From Chromatium okenii (GTDB taxonomy: Bacteria; Pseudomonadota; Gammaproteobacteria; Chromatiales; Chromatiaceae): a stretch of 64,000 nt of DNA. Below the pieces are notes generated by a model. It was not told where the DNA came from. It ran no database searches and saw nothing but the letters and a program-made list of their open reading frames with translations. The stretch is taken from positions 248,001 to 312,000 of the forward strand of contig NZ_PPGH01000034.1 of assembly GCF_002958735.1 (NCBI RefSeq). The letters run 5' to 3'. Positions 48,282 to 60,201 of the stretch are shown one piece after another (positions within the stretch are counted from its first letter, which is position 1; each line of letters begins with the position of its first letter). The translations under genes and the position numbers were made by a program.

Positions 48282-49643
48282 GTGAGACCCACGACCTTGA
48301 AACGCCAGCCCCGATTTACAGTACCCATTCTTTTTCGCCTTCCCATAAGCCGCATATATCGTGCTGGGCTATGGTTTGGACTGTTGGCGCTATTGAGCGG
48401 TTGCGGCAGTATGCCATCACCGTCTGTAGCAACTCGTGACGGTTTTATCCAGCAACCACCGCCACGCAGTGTACAAATGTTGAGCGACAGCGGCGGGTAT
48501 AATGTTGGTAGCGGATCGCGTCTTTACAGCCAAGAACCCTTGCAACTGCGTAAAGAGGTCGGCGATGCTTGTGCCCACACTCAGAGCACCAAAAACCCGC
48601 ATTTTTTGCGCAACTTAGTTGCAGATTTGTATTTTTCTGGAGTTGATCCCGCAGCTGGAACCGAGGCGCTTTTACTCGCTAATTGCGGCGCGTTAGCGGA
48701 CATTCTTAACGAAATGGTGGCGCGAGGCGGCGAAACCAGCGTAATACCCATTGTTGACCGCGCTCAAGCAATTCACGGTCCCGGAGCGATTCGTGTCATC
48801 AACGCTGCGGCGCAGGCAGGATTGGCACACGTTGCCGGAATGCAAGCCGATGACAGCACCGTCGCCGCAACCAAGCTGCCTGCCTATGGCATGGTGTATT
48901 TTCCATCAGCGGGCGAATTCTCTAAAGTTGATACCGCCATCGCGCTTAACCGTCTGTATGAAGACGCAATTCCCGGTTACGGCCTCTATACTTTCGTCGT
49001 TTTTGGGCGCGGAATGAGCGATGGCGCATCCAATGCCCGTTCACGAGAACTGCTGCGAGTGATTGAAACCTATGTCACCGTCGATAAGAGTCATGCTGAC
49101 CCGCATCCAGAAACACCAGCATTTTTAATTCCAATTCATCCAGAAAATGTTGGCAAGCCATTGATTAACCAAGTTGCATTTGATCTTTCTGAATACATGC
49201 GCCAGTATCTTGGCGCATCGCTGCGGCGCAGCGGTCAAACGCGATTAGCGAGCAGTTTGGAACAAAATGCGGGACCTTTTTTAGTCTCATCGCTGGAACC
49301 ACGTATTGCATCTGATGATCCTAATGCGCCCCGTTTAATTACAGATTTATCGCGCATTGGCGTTGAATATCTTTATGGCGTGATTGATGCCTATGACCGC
49401 CCAATCCCGCTTAATCCCAGCGATCAGCAGCAGAGTTTAATTGCTATTCGTGACCGTTTACAGGCACTGCCGATTAAACCACTTTTTAATACAGAATTGA
49501 CCCGCAAAACCAAAAGTGCTTGGGTGTATTTGCTCGGGCAATTAGCGCGAGCGGTCGATTCCGAAACACATCAGCGCGTATTTAATCTGACGCCATCAGA
49601 TATCGCTCTTGATCCGCAACAGGAGGCCATCAGCGCCATATGA
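48282..49643 (+). CDS. Putative lipoprotein of unknown function (453 residues)
   Basis: A GTG start at 48282 leads to a lipoprotein signal (GLWFGLLALLSGCGSMPSP) with an acylated Cys near residue 41, which suggests a periplasm-facing membrane anchor. The mature part includes ACAHTQSTKNPHFLRNLVAD, GLYTFVVFGRGMSDGASNAR and LIPIHPENVGKPLINQ. I do not recognise a domain. The stop overlaps the ATG of the following membrane protein (ATGA), and the FHA-EAL gene is just behind, so a shared envelope or signalling role is possible. A start at TTG 48297 cannot be excluded. Confidence 0.65.
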   Translation: MRPTTLKRQPRFTVPILFRLPISRIYRAGLWFGLLALLSGCGSMPSPSVATRDGFIQQPPPRSVQMLSDSGGYNVGSGSRLYSQEPLQLRKEVGDACAHTQSTKNPHFLRNLVADLYFSGVDPAAGTEALLLANCGALADILNEMVARGGETSVIPIVDRAQAIHGPGAIRVINAAAQAGLAHVAGMQADDSTVAATKLPAYGMVYFPSAGEFSKVDTAIALNRLYEDAIPGYGLYTFVVFGRGMSDGASNARSRELLRVIETYVTVDKSHADPHPETPAFLIPIHPENVGKPLINQVAFDLSEYMRQYLGASLRRSGQTRLASSLEQNAGPFLVSSLEPRIASDDPNAPRLITDLSRIGVEYLYGVIDAYDRPIPLNPSDQQQSLIAIRDRLQALPIKPLFNTELTRKTKSAWVYLLGQLARAVDSETHQRVFNLTPSDIALDPQQEAISAI

Positions 49644-50239
49644 ATATCATTCCCGACAGCTTGAGCAGTTTTATTCGGTTTTTAATTGGTATCCTATTAT
49701 TGCAGGGCGTTACCGTATTACTGGTGTATACCGCGCTGCAAACCGATTGGCATGTCACTTGGCTGCTATTCACGCTGCTCGGTATAGCAATTGGAGTGTT
49801 GGTGGCGCTATGGTTTAACACCATTATTTATGCACATCGCAGCCGCGCTGTATCCAAATTGAGTGAACGGTTTTCAAAAGAACGTGAAAAAATCCGTGTT
49901 AAAGCCGAGCAGCAGCGGGCAAAAGATGGTCGTGACAATGAACGGCTTGCGGCGAAAGCGCGTTCATCCAGCGGGATTAGTTTAAAAACTGGCGTAATGG
50001 TTGGCGGCACAATTGGATTAGGAATTACCATGATGGTGGCGCAATTCATGACGCTGGGTTTGATTACTTTGACCGCCGCAGGTGGCGCAGCGCTGGGTTA
50101 TAGCGTGCGGGTGCGCCAAGAAAAGATGATACAAAATAAACGTTTGGCAACAGAATCGCGTGATTTTCAAGCAATTGAAGTTGATTCGGCAACGCAGTTA
50201 TTGCCGCGTCGCGCCAGTAAAGACCGCAATCCCAGTTAG
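49640..50239 (+). CDS. Membrane protein with coiled coil, unknown function (199 residues)
   Basis: Two N-terminal helices (FIRFLIGILLLQGVTVLLVY and WLLFTLLGIAIGVLVALWF) are followed by a charged coiled coil (SERFSKEREKIRVKAEQQRA). A further hydrophobic glycine-rich pair follows (VMVGGTIGLGITMMVAQFMT, LITLTAAGGAALGYSV). The tail is basic. It is translationally coupled to the preceding lipoprotein gene. I know no family for it. The topology suggests a membrane scaffold with a cytosolic coiled coil. Confidence 0.65.
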   Translation: MNIIPDSLSSFIRFLIGILLLQGVTVLLVYTALQTDWHVTWLLFTLLGIAIGVLVALWFNTIIYAHRSRAVSKLSERFSKEREKIRVKAEQQRAKDGRDNERLAAKARSSSGISLKTGVMVGGTIGLGITMMVAQFMTLGLITLTAAGGAALGYSVRVRQEKMIQNKRLATESRDFQAIEVDSATQLLPRRASKDRNPS

Positions 50240-50294
50240 TACTTGTGTTTAATCGACTCATATATCGATGCCCTATTCTCAAGGAATAACGCAC

Positions 50295-51395
50295 ATGGCT
50301 AAATCTTGGTTTCTTAAAGGTGCACCGGTCGATGGCAATACTGTATTGATTCCGATGCACAGTTTTCCCGCGACAGTCGGGCGCAGCACCCAATGCGCTG
50401 TGACCATTGATTCGAATGGTGTTTCACGATTTCATGCTCAATTTGATATGAGTGCGCAGGGTGAATTACTGCTCACTGATTTGGGCAGCACGAATGGAAC
50501 TTATCGCAATCGTGAGCGCATCACTGCACCGACATCAATTATTGAAGGTGACATTCTGCATTTCGGTTCTGCTGAGTTTCGAGTGAATCAAACTGAAATT
50601 GGCAATTCGCAATTTCAGAGTAAAGCGTGCAGTGAGCAAACCTGCTTTTTTGATATTGCCCAACACAGCCTGCCGGAAAACTTTCTATTACAAGAAAGCG
50701 ATTTTATTGAAATGCTGAGTAGTGGATTACTCAAAGTTGCATGGCAGCCAATTGTTGATTTTCACACGCTCGATGTTTTGGCTTATGAAGTGCTCGGACG
50801 CGGTGCTCATCTCGCGTTGCCGCAATCGCCAATGCAATTATTTCAATTGGCGGAAAAAATCAATAAAGAAGTGGCGCTGTCGCAAGCCTTCCGCGTGTGC
50901 GGCGCGAAAGCTGCGGCGCGGCGTGGTGAACCGGTGCGACTGTTTATGAACAGTCATCCGCAAGAAATGTTTTTAGAATCTTTTTTTACTTCGGTAGAAC
51001 AAATTTGCCTGCTCGCGCCGCAGATGGAGCTGGTGATGGAAATTCACGAAACGGCAGTTGTGGAAGGCAACCGTTTGAAAATAGTGGTCGATCGGCTGCG
51101 TTCTAACGGCGTGTTAATGGCGTATGACGACTTTGGCGCGGGGCAAGCGCGGTTGCAGGAAATTGCCGAAATTCCCGCTGACATCGTGAAATTTGACATG
51201 GCGCTGATTCGTGACATTCATCGCGCCCCGCCGAAAAAACAACAGATGATCGAACAATTGGTCAAGATCGTGACCGATCTCGGTTCGCAAACGCTGGCTG
51301 AAGGCGTTGAAACTGAAGAAGAAGCAGTCGTTTGTCGGCAAATGGGCTTTCAACTCTGTCAAGGTTATCTCACTGGCAAACCCGAACTCGTTTAA
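50295..51395 (+). CDS. FHA domain-EAL domain protein (candidate cyclic-di-GMP phosphodiesterase)
   Basis: The N-terminal FHA domain (phosphothreonine-binding) has VGRSTQCAVTIDSNGVSRFH and LTDLGSTNGTYRNRERI. The EAL domain (about residues 140-366) keeps its metal and catalytic positions: AYEVLGRG for ExLxR, FMNSHPQ for the Asn, MEIHETA for the Glu, AYDDFGAG, VKFDMALI with the Lys, and AEGVETEEE. It ends QLCQGYLTGKPE. Cyclic-di-GMP hydrolysis is therefore plausible. ATG 50295 has AAGGA upstream. An FHA-EAL pairing would let a Ser/Thr kinase signal steer c-di-GMP, but no such kinase is in the window. Confidence 0.85.
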   Translation: MAKSWFLKGAPVDGNTVLIPMHSFPATVGRSTQCAVTIDSNGVSRFHAQFDMSAQGELLLTDLGSTNGTYRNRERITAPTSIIEGDILHFGSAEFRVNQTEIGNSQFQSKACSEQTCFFDIAQHSLPENFLLQESDFIEMLSSGLLKVAWQPIVDFHTLDVLAYEVLGRGAHLALPQSPMQLFQLAEKINKEVALSQAFRVCGAKAAARRGEPVRLFMNSHPQEMFLESFFTSVEQICLLAPQMELVMEIHETAVVEGNRLKIVVDRLRSNGVLMAYDDFGAGQARLQEIAEIPADIVKFDMALIRDIHRAPPKKQQMIEQLVKIVTDLGSQTLAEGVETEEEAVVCRQMGFQLCQGYLTGKPELV

Positions 51396-51474
51396 CCAAC
51401 GATGGTGGTCGCAACTGCGCGGCCATCGCCTCCATGCAGCCCATTGATTCCTCAGCGTTAACCGGATTTTCACC

Positions 51475-53724
51475 ATGATTTTCAAACTCCCATTGCGCCT
51501 CCGCCATTTGTGCGGATTGAGCATCTTATTGACCTTCGTCATCGCTGCGCCCAGCGCCGCGCAAAACGAATTTTTACCGCCCGATCAAGCCTTTCAGCTT
51601 TCCGCGCAGGCGATTAGTGCCGAGCAGGTGCAAGTCAATTGGCGCATTGCTGATGGCTATTATCTCTATCGAGACAAATTTCAATTTCAATCGCCACTGC
51701 CCAGCGCCAGCATTGGTGCGCCAGCATTTCCGCCAGCAGAAATCAAACAAGATCAATCGTTTGGAGAAATGGCGGTTTATCACCACGACGGCTCGCTGCA
51801 ATTGCCAATCGCTTACGCCACTGCTGCGCCCGAAGCGTTGACTCTGGAAGTGACCACGCAAGGCTGCGCCGATGCAGGGTTTTGTTATCCACCGCAACAT
51901 CACACGTTGCGGGTGCAATTGCCGCCATCTTCTGCATCTCACGCCGACAGTGACCATGCCCGCACTTTGCCGCAATCGCTCAATTTCGGCGTTGATGACG
52001 AACTGTTGCCGGTTACTGAGGCCTTTCGCCTATTTGCGGAAGTGATTGCGCCGGATCGCGTGTTATTGCGCTGGGACATCGCGCCCAACACCTTTTTGTA
52101 TCGGCAAACGCTTGATCTTAAATTGGAAAACAGCGGCGAGACGGCTTTGGGTCGCGTGGAGCGTCCAGCGGGAACGATGAAAGCTGACGCAGAATTGCCG
52201 GACGGCACGATTGGCGAAACCGAGGTTTATCACGACCGACTGGAATTCAGCGTTCCGCTGCTGCGCGGATCGACCGCCGCAACCACTGCAACGCTGGTGG
52301 TTCGTTATCAAGGCTGCGCCGAAATCGGCGTTTGTTATCCGCCGCAAACCCAACGTGTGACGTTAGAGCTGCCTGCCGCTGCCGTACTCGCGCCAGCGCC
52401 AATCACCACGACTCCGCAAGAAGATCAGGATCACATCGCGGCCGTTCTCGCCGAAGGCAGTTTGTGGGCAATCGTGGCGATCTTTTTTGGTTTTGGGTTG
52501 CTACTGGCATTCACGCCCTGCGTCTTTCCAATGATTCCGATTTTGTCCGGCATCATCGTCGGTCAAGGCGCGGCGCTCACCACGCGCAAAGCATTTTTGC
52601 TCTCGCTGGTGTATGTGCTGACGATGGCGCTGACCTACACGCTGGTCGGTATTCTCGCCGGTTTGTTCGGCGCAAATTTGCAGGCAACCTTTCAAAATCC
52701 TTGGATTCTCAGCATCTTTGCCTTGATTTTCGTGCTGCTGGCGCTGTCGATGTTTGGCTTTTACGACCTGCAACTGCCGTCGCGCCTTCAATCCAAACTG
52801 GCGACCATCAGCAACCACCAGCAAAGCGGAACGCTGCTCGGCGTGGCGATCATGGGACTGTTATCGGCGTTGATCGTCGGGCCGTGCATTGCGCCGCCGC
52901 TGTTTGGCGCGTTGATTTACATCAGTCAAACCGGCGATGCCGTGCTGGGCGGGTTGGCATTATTGGCGCTGAGTTTGGGCATGGGTGCGCCATTGCTCGT
53001 GATCGGCACTTCAGCGGGACGACTGCTGCCTCGCGCTGGCGCATGGATGGAAGCGATTAAAGCAGTGTTTGGCGTGGCGCTGCTCGGCGTCGCCATTACC
53101 TTGCTAGAGCGGATTGTGCCGGTGACGCTGGCGCTGGTGCTGTGGGGAATGTTGTTGATTTGCACCGCAATTTATCTCGGCGCATTGGCGCAGCCGCCTG
53201 CCGGAGCGAGTGGCTGGCGCACGCTGTGGAAAGGCGTCGGCATCGTGTTGTTGATTTACGGCGCATTGATGTTGATCGGTGCAGCGGCGGGTGGCACGAA
53301 TACGTTGCAACCGTTGCGCGGATTATTTGCGCACACGGGCAACGCCGATGCGCCAGCCTTGTCTTTTCAGCGGGTTAAAACGAGCGCCGATCTGGAACGG
53401 GCGCTGGCGGCAGCGAAGGCAGCGGGCAAGCCGGTGATGCTGGATTTTTATGCGGATTGGTGCGTGTCGTGCAAAGAATTGGAACGCGATACTTTTAGTG
53501 ACCCAGCGGTGATTGCGGCGTTACGCGATGTTGTGCGCTTGCAGGCCGATGTCACGGCAAACGACGCAGCGGATCAGGCGCTGATGCAGGATCAATTCGG
53601 TATTTTCGGGCCGCCCGCGCTTTTTTTCTTTGATGCGACGGGCAAAGAATTGGCGGAAATGCGCGTGATTGGATTTATTCCCGCCACAGAATTATTAGTG
53701 AATCTGCGACGGCTGGCGCATTGA
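51475..53724 (+). CDS. dsbD: Thiol:disulfide interchange protein DsbD with two N-terminal alpha domains
   Basis: DsbD moves electrons from cytosolic thioredoxin to periplasmic DsbC, DsbG and cytochrome maturation. A signal peptide is followed by two DsbD-alpha domains, each with the cysteine pair: QGCADAGFCYPPQ (about residue 137) and QGCAEIGVCYPPQ (about 282). The usual protein has one. The membrane domain has FTPCVFPMIPIL and VGPCIAPPLFGAL, and the C-terminal thioredoxin-like gamma domain has FYADWCVSCKELE. Length is 749 against about 570 for the E. coli protein; the difference is the extra alpha domain. The frame is intact. Confidence 0.93.
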   Translation: MIFKLPLRLRHLCGLSILLTFVIAAPSAAQNEFLPPDQAFQLSAQAISAEQVQVNWRIADGYYLYRDKFQFQSPLPSASIGAPAFPPAEIKQDQSFGEMAVYHHDGSLQLPIAYATAAPEALTLEVTTQGCADAGFCYPPQHHTLRVQLPPSSASHADSDHARTLPQSLNFGVDDELLPVTEAFRLFAEVIAPDRVLLRWDIAPNTFLYRQTLDLKLENSGETALGRVERPAGTMKADAELPDGTIGETEVYHDRLEFSVPLLRGSTAATTATLVVRYQGCAEIGVCYPPQTQRVTLELPAAAVLAPAPITTTPQEDQDHIAAVLAEGSLWAIVAIFFGFGLLLAFTPCVFPMIPILSGIIVGQGAALTTRKAFLLSLVYVLTMALTYTLVGILAGLFGANLQATFQNPWILSIFALIFVLLALSMFGFYDLQLPSRLQSKLATISNHQQSGTLLGVAIMGLLSALIVGPCIAPPLFGALIYISQTGDAVLGGLALLALSLGMGAPLLVIGTSAGRLLPRAGAWMEAIKAVFGVALLGVAITLLERIVPVTLALVLWGMLLICTAIYLGALAQPPAGASGWRTLWKGVGIVLLIYGALMLIGAAAGGTNTLQPLRGLFAHTGNADAPALSFQRVKTSADLERALAAAKAAGKPVMLDFYADWCVSCKELERDTFSDPAVIAALRDVVRLQADVTANDAADQALMQDQFGIFGPPALFFFDATGKELAEMRVIGFIPATELLVNLRRLAH

Positions 53725-53759
53725 ATTTTTTTCATCAATTGCCAGCCATGCTGCCGCAG

Positions 53760-56577
53760 TTATAACGCCGCAATCTTTTCCCGCTGCGCCAGCAAATTCG
53801 CAATCGCTGCCGCATTCTCCGCTAACCGTTCGCGTTCTTTTGCGACCACCGCTGCGGGCGCTTTATCCACAAAACTGGCATTCGCCAATTTCTGCTCAAT
53901 CCGCGCATTATCATCCGTCAAACGCGCCAGTTCTTTATCCAGCCGTTTTAATTCCGCGTCCTTATCAATTAAACCCGCCATTGGAATCAACAATTTCATC
54001 GCGCCCACCAGCGCCATTGCTGCTTCTGGCGCGTCTACTTCATCCGCCAAGACGGTGATTGATTCAGTGCGAGCGAGAAAATCTAAATACGGACGCGCTG
54101 TTTTTAACCACAGTTGATCCTGTTCTGACGCATTCGCAACCAATAGCGGCAGCGGTTTACCGGGCGGAATATTCATTTCGCCTTTAATGCGGCGAATACC
54201 CAAAATGCACTGTTTTACCCAGTCGATTTCGCGCACTGCTGGTAAATCGTCCGCGCCAGCATCAGCGAGCGGAAATGGCGCAAGCATAATTGTGTCGCCG
54301 TCCACACCCGCCAGCGGTTTGACTTTCTGCCAAATCTCTTCGGTGATAAACGGCATGATCGGATGCGCCAGCCGCAGCAATGTTTCCAGCGTCGTGATCA
54401 GCGTGTGGCGCGTTCCGCGTTTGGCAGCGGCGCTGGCGTGATCGCCAGTTAAAACCGGTTTGGATAATTCCAAATACCAATCGCAGAAATCATTCCAAGT
54501 AAATTCATAAATCGCTTGCGCAGCTAAATCAAACCGATACACATCAATTGCGCTGGTGACAGCGATAACGGTCGCATTTAATCGGGCGCGAATCCAACGG
54601 TCAGCAGCAGATAATTCGAGCAATTCACTTCCCAATCCACAATCCTGCTCTTCGGTGTTCATTAAGACATAGCGCGAAGCATTCCATAATTTATTGCAGA
54701 AATTGCGATAACCTTCGGTACGCGCTAAATCAAATTTAATATCACGTCCGGTTGTCGCCAGCGCCGCAAAAGTAAACCGCAGCGCGTCAGTGCCAAATGC
54801 GGGAATGCCAGCAGGAAAATCTTGGCGCGTCGCTTTGGCAATCTTGGCGGCAAGATGCGGCTGCATCATTCCTTTCGTGCGCTTTTCTACCAGCGCCTCT
54901 AAATCAATCCCGTCAATCAAATCAATTGGATCAAGTACATTGCCTTTTGATTTCGACATTTTATCGCCATGTGCATCGCGGACGAGACCGTGAATGTAAA
55001 TCTCGCGGAACGGCACTGCGTCCATAAATTTCAAGCCCATCATCAACATCCGCGCTACCCAAAAAAAGATGATGTCAAAACCCGTCACCAGCACCGAAGT
55101 TGGATAAAACATTGCCAGCCGCTCGGTCGATTCCGGCCAGCCCAGCGTGCTAAATGGCCACAGCGCCGAGCTAAACCAGGTATCCAGCACATCTTCATCC
55201 TGCGCCAGCGCGATCTCCGCGCCCAAACCGTGTTGATCGCGCACTTCCTGCTCCGAGCGCCCGACGTAAACATTGCCCTCCGCGTCGTACCACGCCGGAA
55301 TCCGATGTCCCCACCAGATTTGCCGACTGATGCACCAATCTTGAATGTTGCGCATCCACTCAAAATAGGTGTTTTTCCAGTTATCGGGCACAAAACGCAC
55401 ATCGCCATTTTCGACCGCTTTGATCGCTGGCGCGGCAAGCGGAGCCACGCGCACATACCATTGATCGGTGAGATACGGCTCAATCACGCGCCCGAACGGT
55501 CGCCGCGTGGCTGTTGCAAGCGATGGTCTTTGACGCTGCCAGCAATCCCGCCGCGTCCAAATCGGCAACGATCCGCTTCCGCGCTTCATACCGATCCAAA
55601 CCGAGATACGCAGCGGGCAGCAATTGCCCTTCGTCCGGTTCATTGGCGCGAATGCTGGCGCTGGGCGTGAAAATGTTGATCAAGCCGCCGTGCGGTTGGT
55701 CAGCAATCGCAGTCTCGTCGCGGTGGCGCAGCCAGACTGATGGTCATTGAAATCGTGCGCGGGCGTGATCTTGACGCAGCCGGTGCCGAAGGTCGGATCA
55801 GCGTGTTCATCGGCGATGATCGGAATGCGTCGCCCGGTCAGCGGCAGATGGACGAATTCGCCGATCAAATGGCGATACCGCTCATCTTCAGGATTGACCG
55901 CGACGGCGCAGTCACCGAGCAGCGTTTCCGGGCGCGTGGTCGAAACGACGAGATCGCCGGTGCCGTTGGTCAGCGGATAGCGCATTTCCCACAGATGCCC
56001 GCTTTCTTCTCCGATAACACTTCGAGATCGGAAACGCGGTGTGCAGCACCGGGTCCCAATTGACCAACCGCTTGCCGCGATAAATCAAGCCTTCTTCAAA
56101 CAGCCGCACGAACACCTCGCGCACGCGGCCGACAGCCCGTCATCCATCGTGAAGCGTTCATGTTCCCAATCAAGCGACGCGCCCATCCGCCGGAGCTGGC
56201 GCGTGATCGTGCCGCCGGATTCGGCTTTCCACTCCCACACGCGCTTGATGAACTGCTCGCGCCCGAAATCGTGACGGGTTTGACCTCGGCGTTAATCAGG
56301 CGCTCAACCACCATCTGCGTGGCAATTCCGCGTGATCGGTGCCGGCTTGCCACAGCGTCGGCTCGCCACGCATCCGGTGATAACGAATCAGCGCGTCCAT
56401 GATCGTGTCTTGAAAGGCATGACCCATGTGCAGGCTGCCGGTCACATTCGGCGGCGGAATCATCACGCAATAAGGCGCAGCTCGGTTGACGCGGACGGCG
56501 GCGCAAATCGCCCCGCGCTTCCCAGAATTGATACCAGCGGTTTCGATGGCTTGCGGGTTGTACTGTTTCTCTAACAT
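53760..56577 (-). CDS. valS: Valyl-tRNA synthetase, many frameshifts in its 5' third
   Basis: ValS charges tRNA-Val. The start [13 protein letters not shown] (ATG 56577), the HIGH motif [15 protein letters not shown], editing-domain pieces ([13 protein letters not shown]), the KMSKS motif [14 protein letters not shown] and the C-terminal coiled coil ([20 protein letters not shown]) are all present. The part from 53760 to about 55640 is one open frame. Between there and the start at least eight single-base losses, nearly all in runs of two to four equal bases, scatter the protein over all three frames. Because the enzyme is essential and every domain remains, errors in the sequence are far more likely than decay. 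Confidence 0.9.
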
Positions 56578-56721
56578 GGAATTTTTGGCTCGTGATCGCG
56601 TGGGGCGAAAAACGGCAAAGTATAACGGCAACATTCCCGCGCACCTTGCCGCAACACCCTTTGCCTCTTATGCGCCTTTGCGTTCAAATGGCGTTTTCAC
56701 CATTGCAGGACACTCCGCACC

Positions 56722-58359
<1,638 letters not shown>

Positions 58360-58364
58360 CACCG

Positions 58365-59747
58365 ATGCACGTCATCAGTCGCAGTTTATTCATTGCGCTA
58401 GTGCTGGCGCTGGTATTGCCTGTCGAGACCTGGGCGCGGTCAAAAAGCGGTGGTTATTCGCGCCCTTCATCGGGTAGGAGCCATTCGGTTTCCGCGCCGC
58501 GCACTCCGTCCACCAGCAGCGGTGGTTACAGCCGACCAGCAGCGTCCTCAGCATTTGGGTTCGGAAGTCGCACCGCGCCAGCCAGCAGTACGGATCGAAC
58601 GTTAACGCGCCAAACGGCGAAGGAGGCACTGACTGCATTTCGCGCCAGCAGTGCGGCTGCGGCTGCGGCTGCCGTGACCGCTGCAGCGTCATCTCGTCCG
58701 TCAACTGCCGCGCCGACGTCGATCAATTTTCCTCGGCGACCATCTACTGCGGATTATGGGCGCGGGCATCAACGCGGATTTTTCGACCGCATTGATCTCG
58801 ATTTGGGTGACGTGGTTCAAGCGGTCGTGCCGCTGCTTGCCAATCGCCAATCGCCCACTGTTGTGGTTGTGAATACGCCAGCCGTCGCGCCAATTCCTGC
58901 GCCAGCGCCGCCACTCGCAACGCCATCGCCGACAGTTTCTGCACCAATTGCCGCACTTCCGTCAACAAAAACCGCTGTTGCAGCAACGGGTTGGAGTGCA
59001 GTGGGCTGGACATTGCTGGCGCTGGTGGTGATTGGCGGCGTGACCTTTTTCATCTGGCGACATTCACGACACCGCGCCAGCAACAATGCGCATCAGGAGA
59101 ATTCCAGCATGTTTGGTTTATCGTCCCGTCAACCTTATCGCCCCAAATGGTTTCGTGTCGGCATGACGCTGCCGGTTGATCCGTCGCTGTTCATTCTCGC
59201 CGCGCCCTATTCGGCGATCACCGCGCCGGAAGCCGCAACTGCCAGCGGTTTGTTGTCGGTGGAGCAGATTGGCACGGTAGAAAGCACCGGATTGCGGTGG
59301 TATCGGCTGTATGTCGCTGGCGGACGCGGCTTTTTTCAACTGCATCTGGACGCTGCTGGGCAGCCGGATGAATGCCGTTATTTCTCGCTGCTCGATGAGG
59401 TCGCGCCAGCGGATGGCGAAGAATGGGCGCTGTGGCTCGATGACCACGAAGGCATGATCGGTTGGCCGACCTTTGCCACCAAAGAAGGTCAACATTATCA
59501 ACGGCATTGGTCGGCGGGAACGACACGCCTCTCCCCGCGCCAACTCACGGAAACACTGGAAACCGCTGGCGCTCCGATCGCGCCGCGTCACGAGCACGCG
59601 ATGCTGTATGCCCGTCCAACCGGAGCGGTTGCGCCCGCACCTGTCACTGAATATCTATTGGTTAGTGCAGTGGAGCAGGATGCAGCAGCGTGGATTGCGC
59701 TGTGGATTGGAATTGATATTCCAATTGCGGCGCTGCAACTGAGTTGA
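58365..59747 (+). CDS. DUF2491-family membrane protein (YjfK-like)
   Basis: The protein has a signal sequence (SRSLFIALVLALVLPVETWA) and a long low-complexity Ser/Ala/Pro region (about residues 25-200, including an Ala run). A membrane helix follows (GWTLLALVVIGGVTFFIWR), then a C-terminal DUF2491 domain (FILAAPYSAITAPEAATASG, VAGGRGFFQLHLDAAGQPDE, EEWALWLDDHEGMIGWPTF). E. coli YjfK has the DUF2491 domain without this extension, so the N-terminal secreted or anchored part is unusual. The next gene is a YjfL-like DUF350 protein, repeating the E. coli order. It starts six bases after pgi. Confidence 0.82.
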   Translation: MHVISRSLFIALVLALVLPVETWARSKSGGYSRPSSGRSHSVSAPRTPSTSSGGYSRPAASSAFGFGSRTAPASSTDRTLTRQTAKEALTAFRASSAAAAAAAVTAAASSRPSTAAPTSINFPRRPSTADYGRGHQRGFFDRIDLDLGDVVQAVVPLLANRQSPTVVVVNTPAVAPIPAPAPPLATPSPTVSAPIAALPSTKTAVAATGWSAVGWTLLALVVIGGVTFFIWRHSRHRASNNAHQENSSMFGLSSRQPYRPKWFRVGMTLPVDPSLFILAAPYSAITAPEAATASGLLSVEQIGTVESTGLRWYRLYVAGGRGFFQLHLDAAGQPDECRYFSLLDEVAPADGEEWALWLDDHEGMIGWPTFATKEGQHYQRHWSAGTTRLSPRQLTETLETAGAPIAPRHEHAMLYARPTGAVAPAPVTEYLLVSAVEQDAAAWIALWIGIDIPIAALQLS

Positions 59748-59775
59748 TGAACACAATTTGTTGGAGTGATTGAAA

Positions 59776-60201
59776 ATGAATGAGATGTTTCAAGCGATAT
59801 GGCAAACGCTTAATAGCGGTTTACCGATTTTGTTGCAGCAGTTTTTAACCACTGTTGCGCTGCTGATTTTAGGTGTCGGTTGCTACATTTTAATCACGCC
59901 ATTTCGAGAGCGCGAATTGATTGCGAAGGGTAATCAAGCAGCAGGATTGGTATTAACGGGCGCACTGATTTCAATTGCGATTCCGCTGGCTGTGACGCTC
60001 GCTACTAGCAGTATTTGGTTGGACATCGTGCTCTGGGGCAGCGTGGCGGTAATCATTCAATTAGCCACTTTTTTAGTGTTTATTCTGCTATTTCGCAGTT
60101 TTCGCGCTGCCATTGAAGCGGATAATATCGCCGCTGCGCTGGTATTGGTTGGAGTGCAATTAGCGATTGCGTTGCTCAATGCTGGCGCAATGGCGGGTTA
60201 A
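59776..60201 (+). CDS. DUF350-family membrane protein (YjfL-like)
   Basis: This is a 141-residue inner-membrane protein with four hydrophobic helices (LTTVALLILGVGCYILIT, NQAAGLVLTGALISIAIPLA, LDIVLWGSVAVIIQLATFLV and the C-terminal AAALVLVGVQLAIALLNAG). The internal repeat of a GNQAAGLVLTG and a DNIAAALVLVG segment is characteristic of DUF350. Function is unknown. The pairing with a DUF2491 gene supports both assignments. The ATG at 59776 is preferred over TTG at 59770. It overlaps the convergent elyC by four bases. Confidence 0.88.
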   Translation: MNEMFQAIWQTLNSGLPILLQQFLTTVALLILGVGCYILITPFRERELIAKGNQAAGLVLTGALISIAIPLAVTLATSSIWLDIVLWGSVAVIIQLATFLVFILLFRSFRAAIEADNIAAALVLVGVQLAIALLNAGAMAG

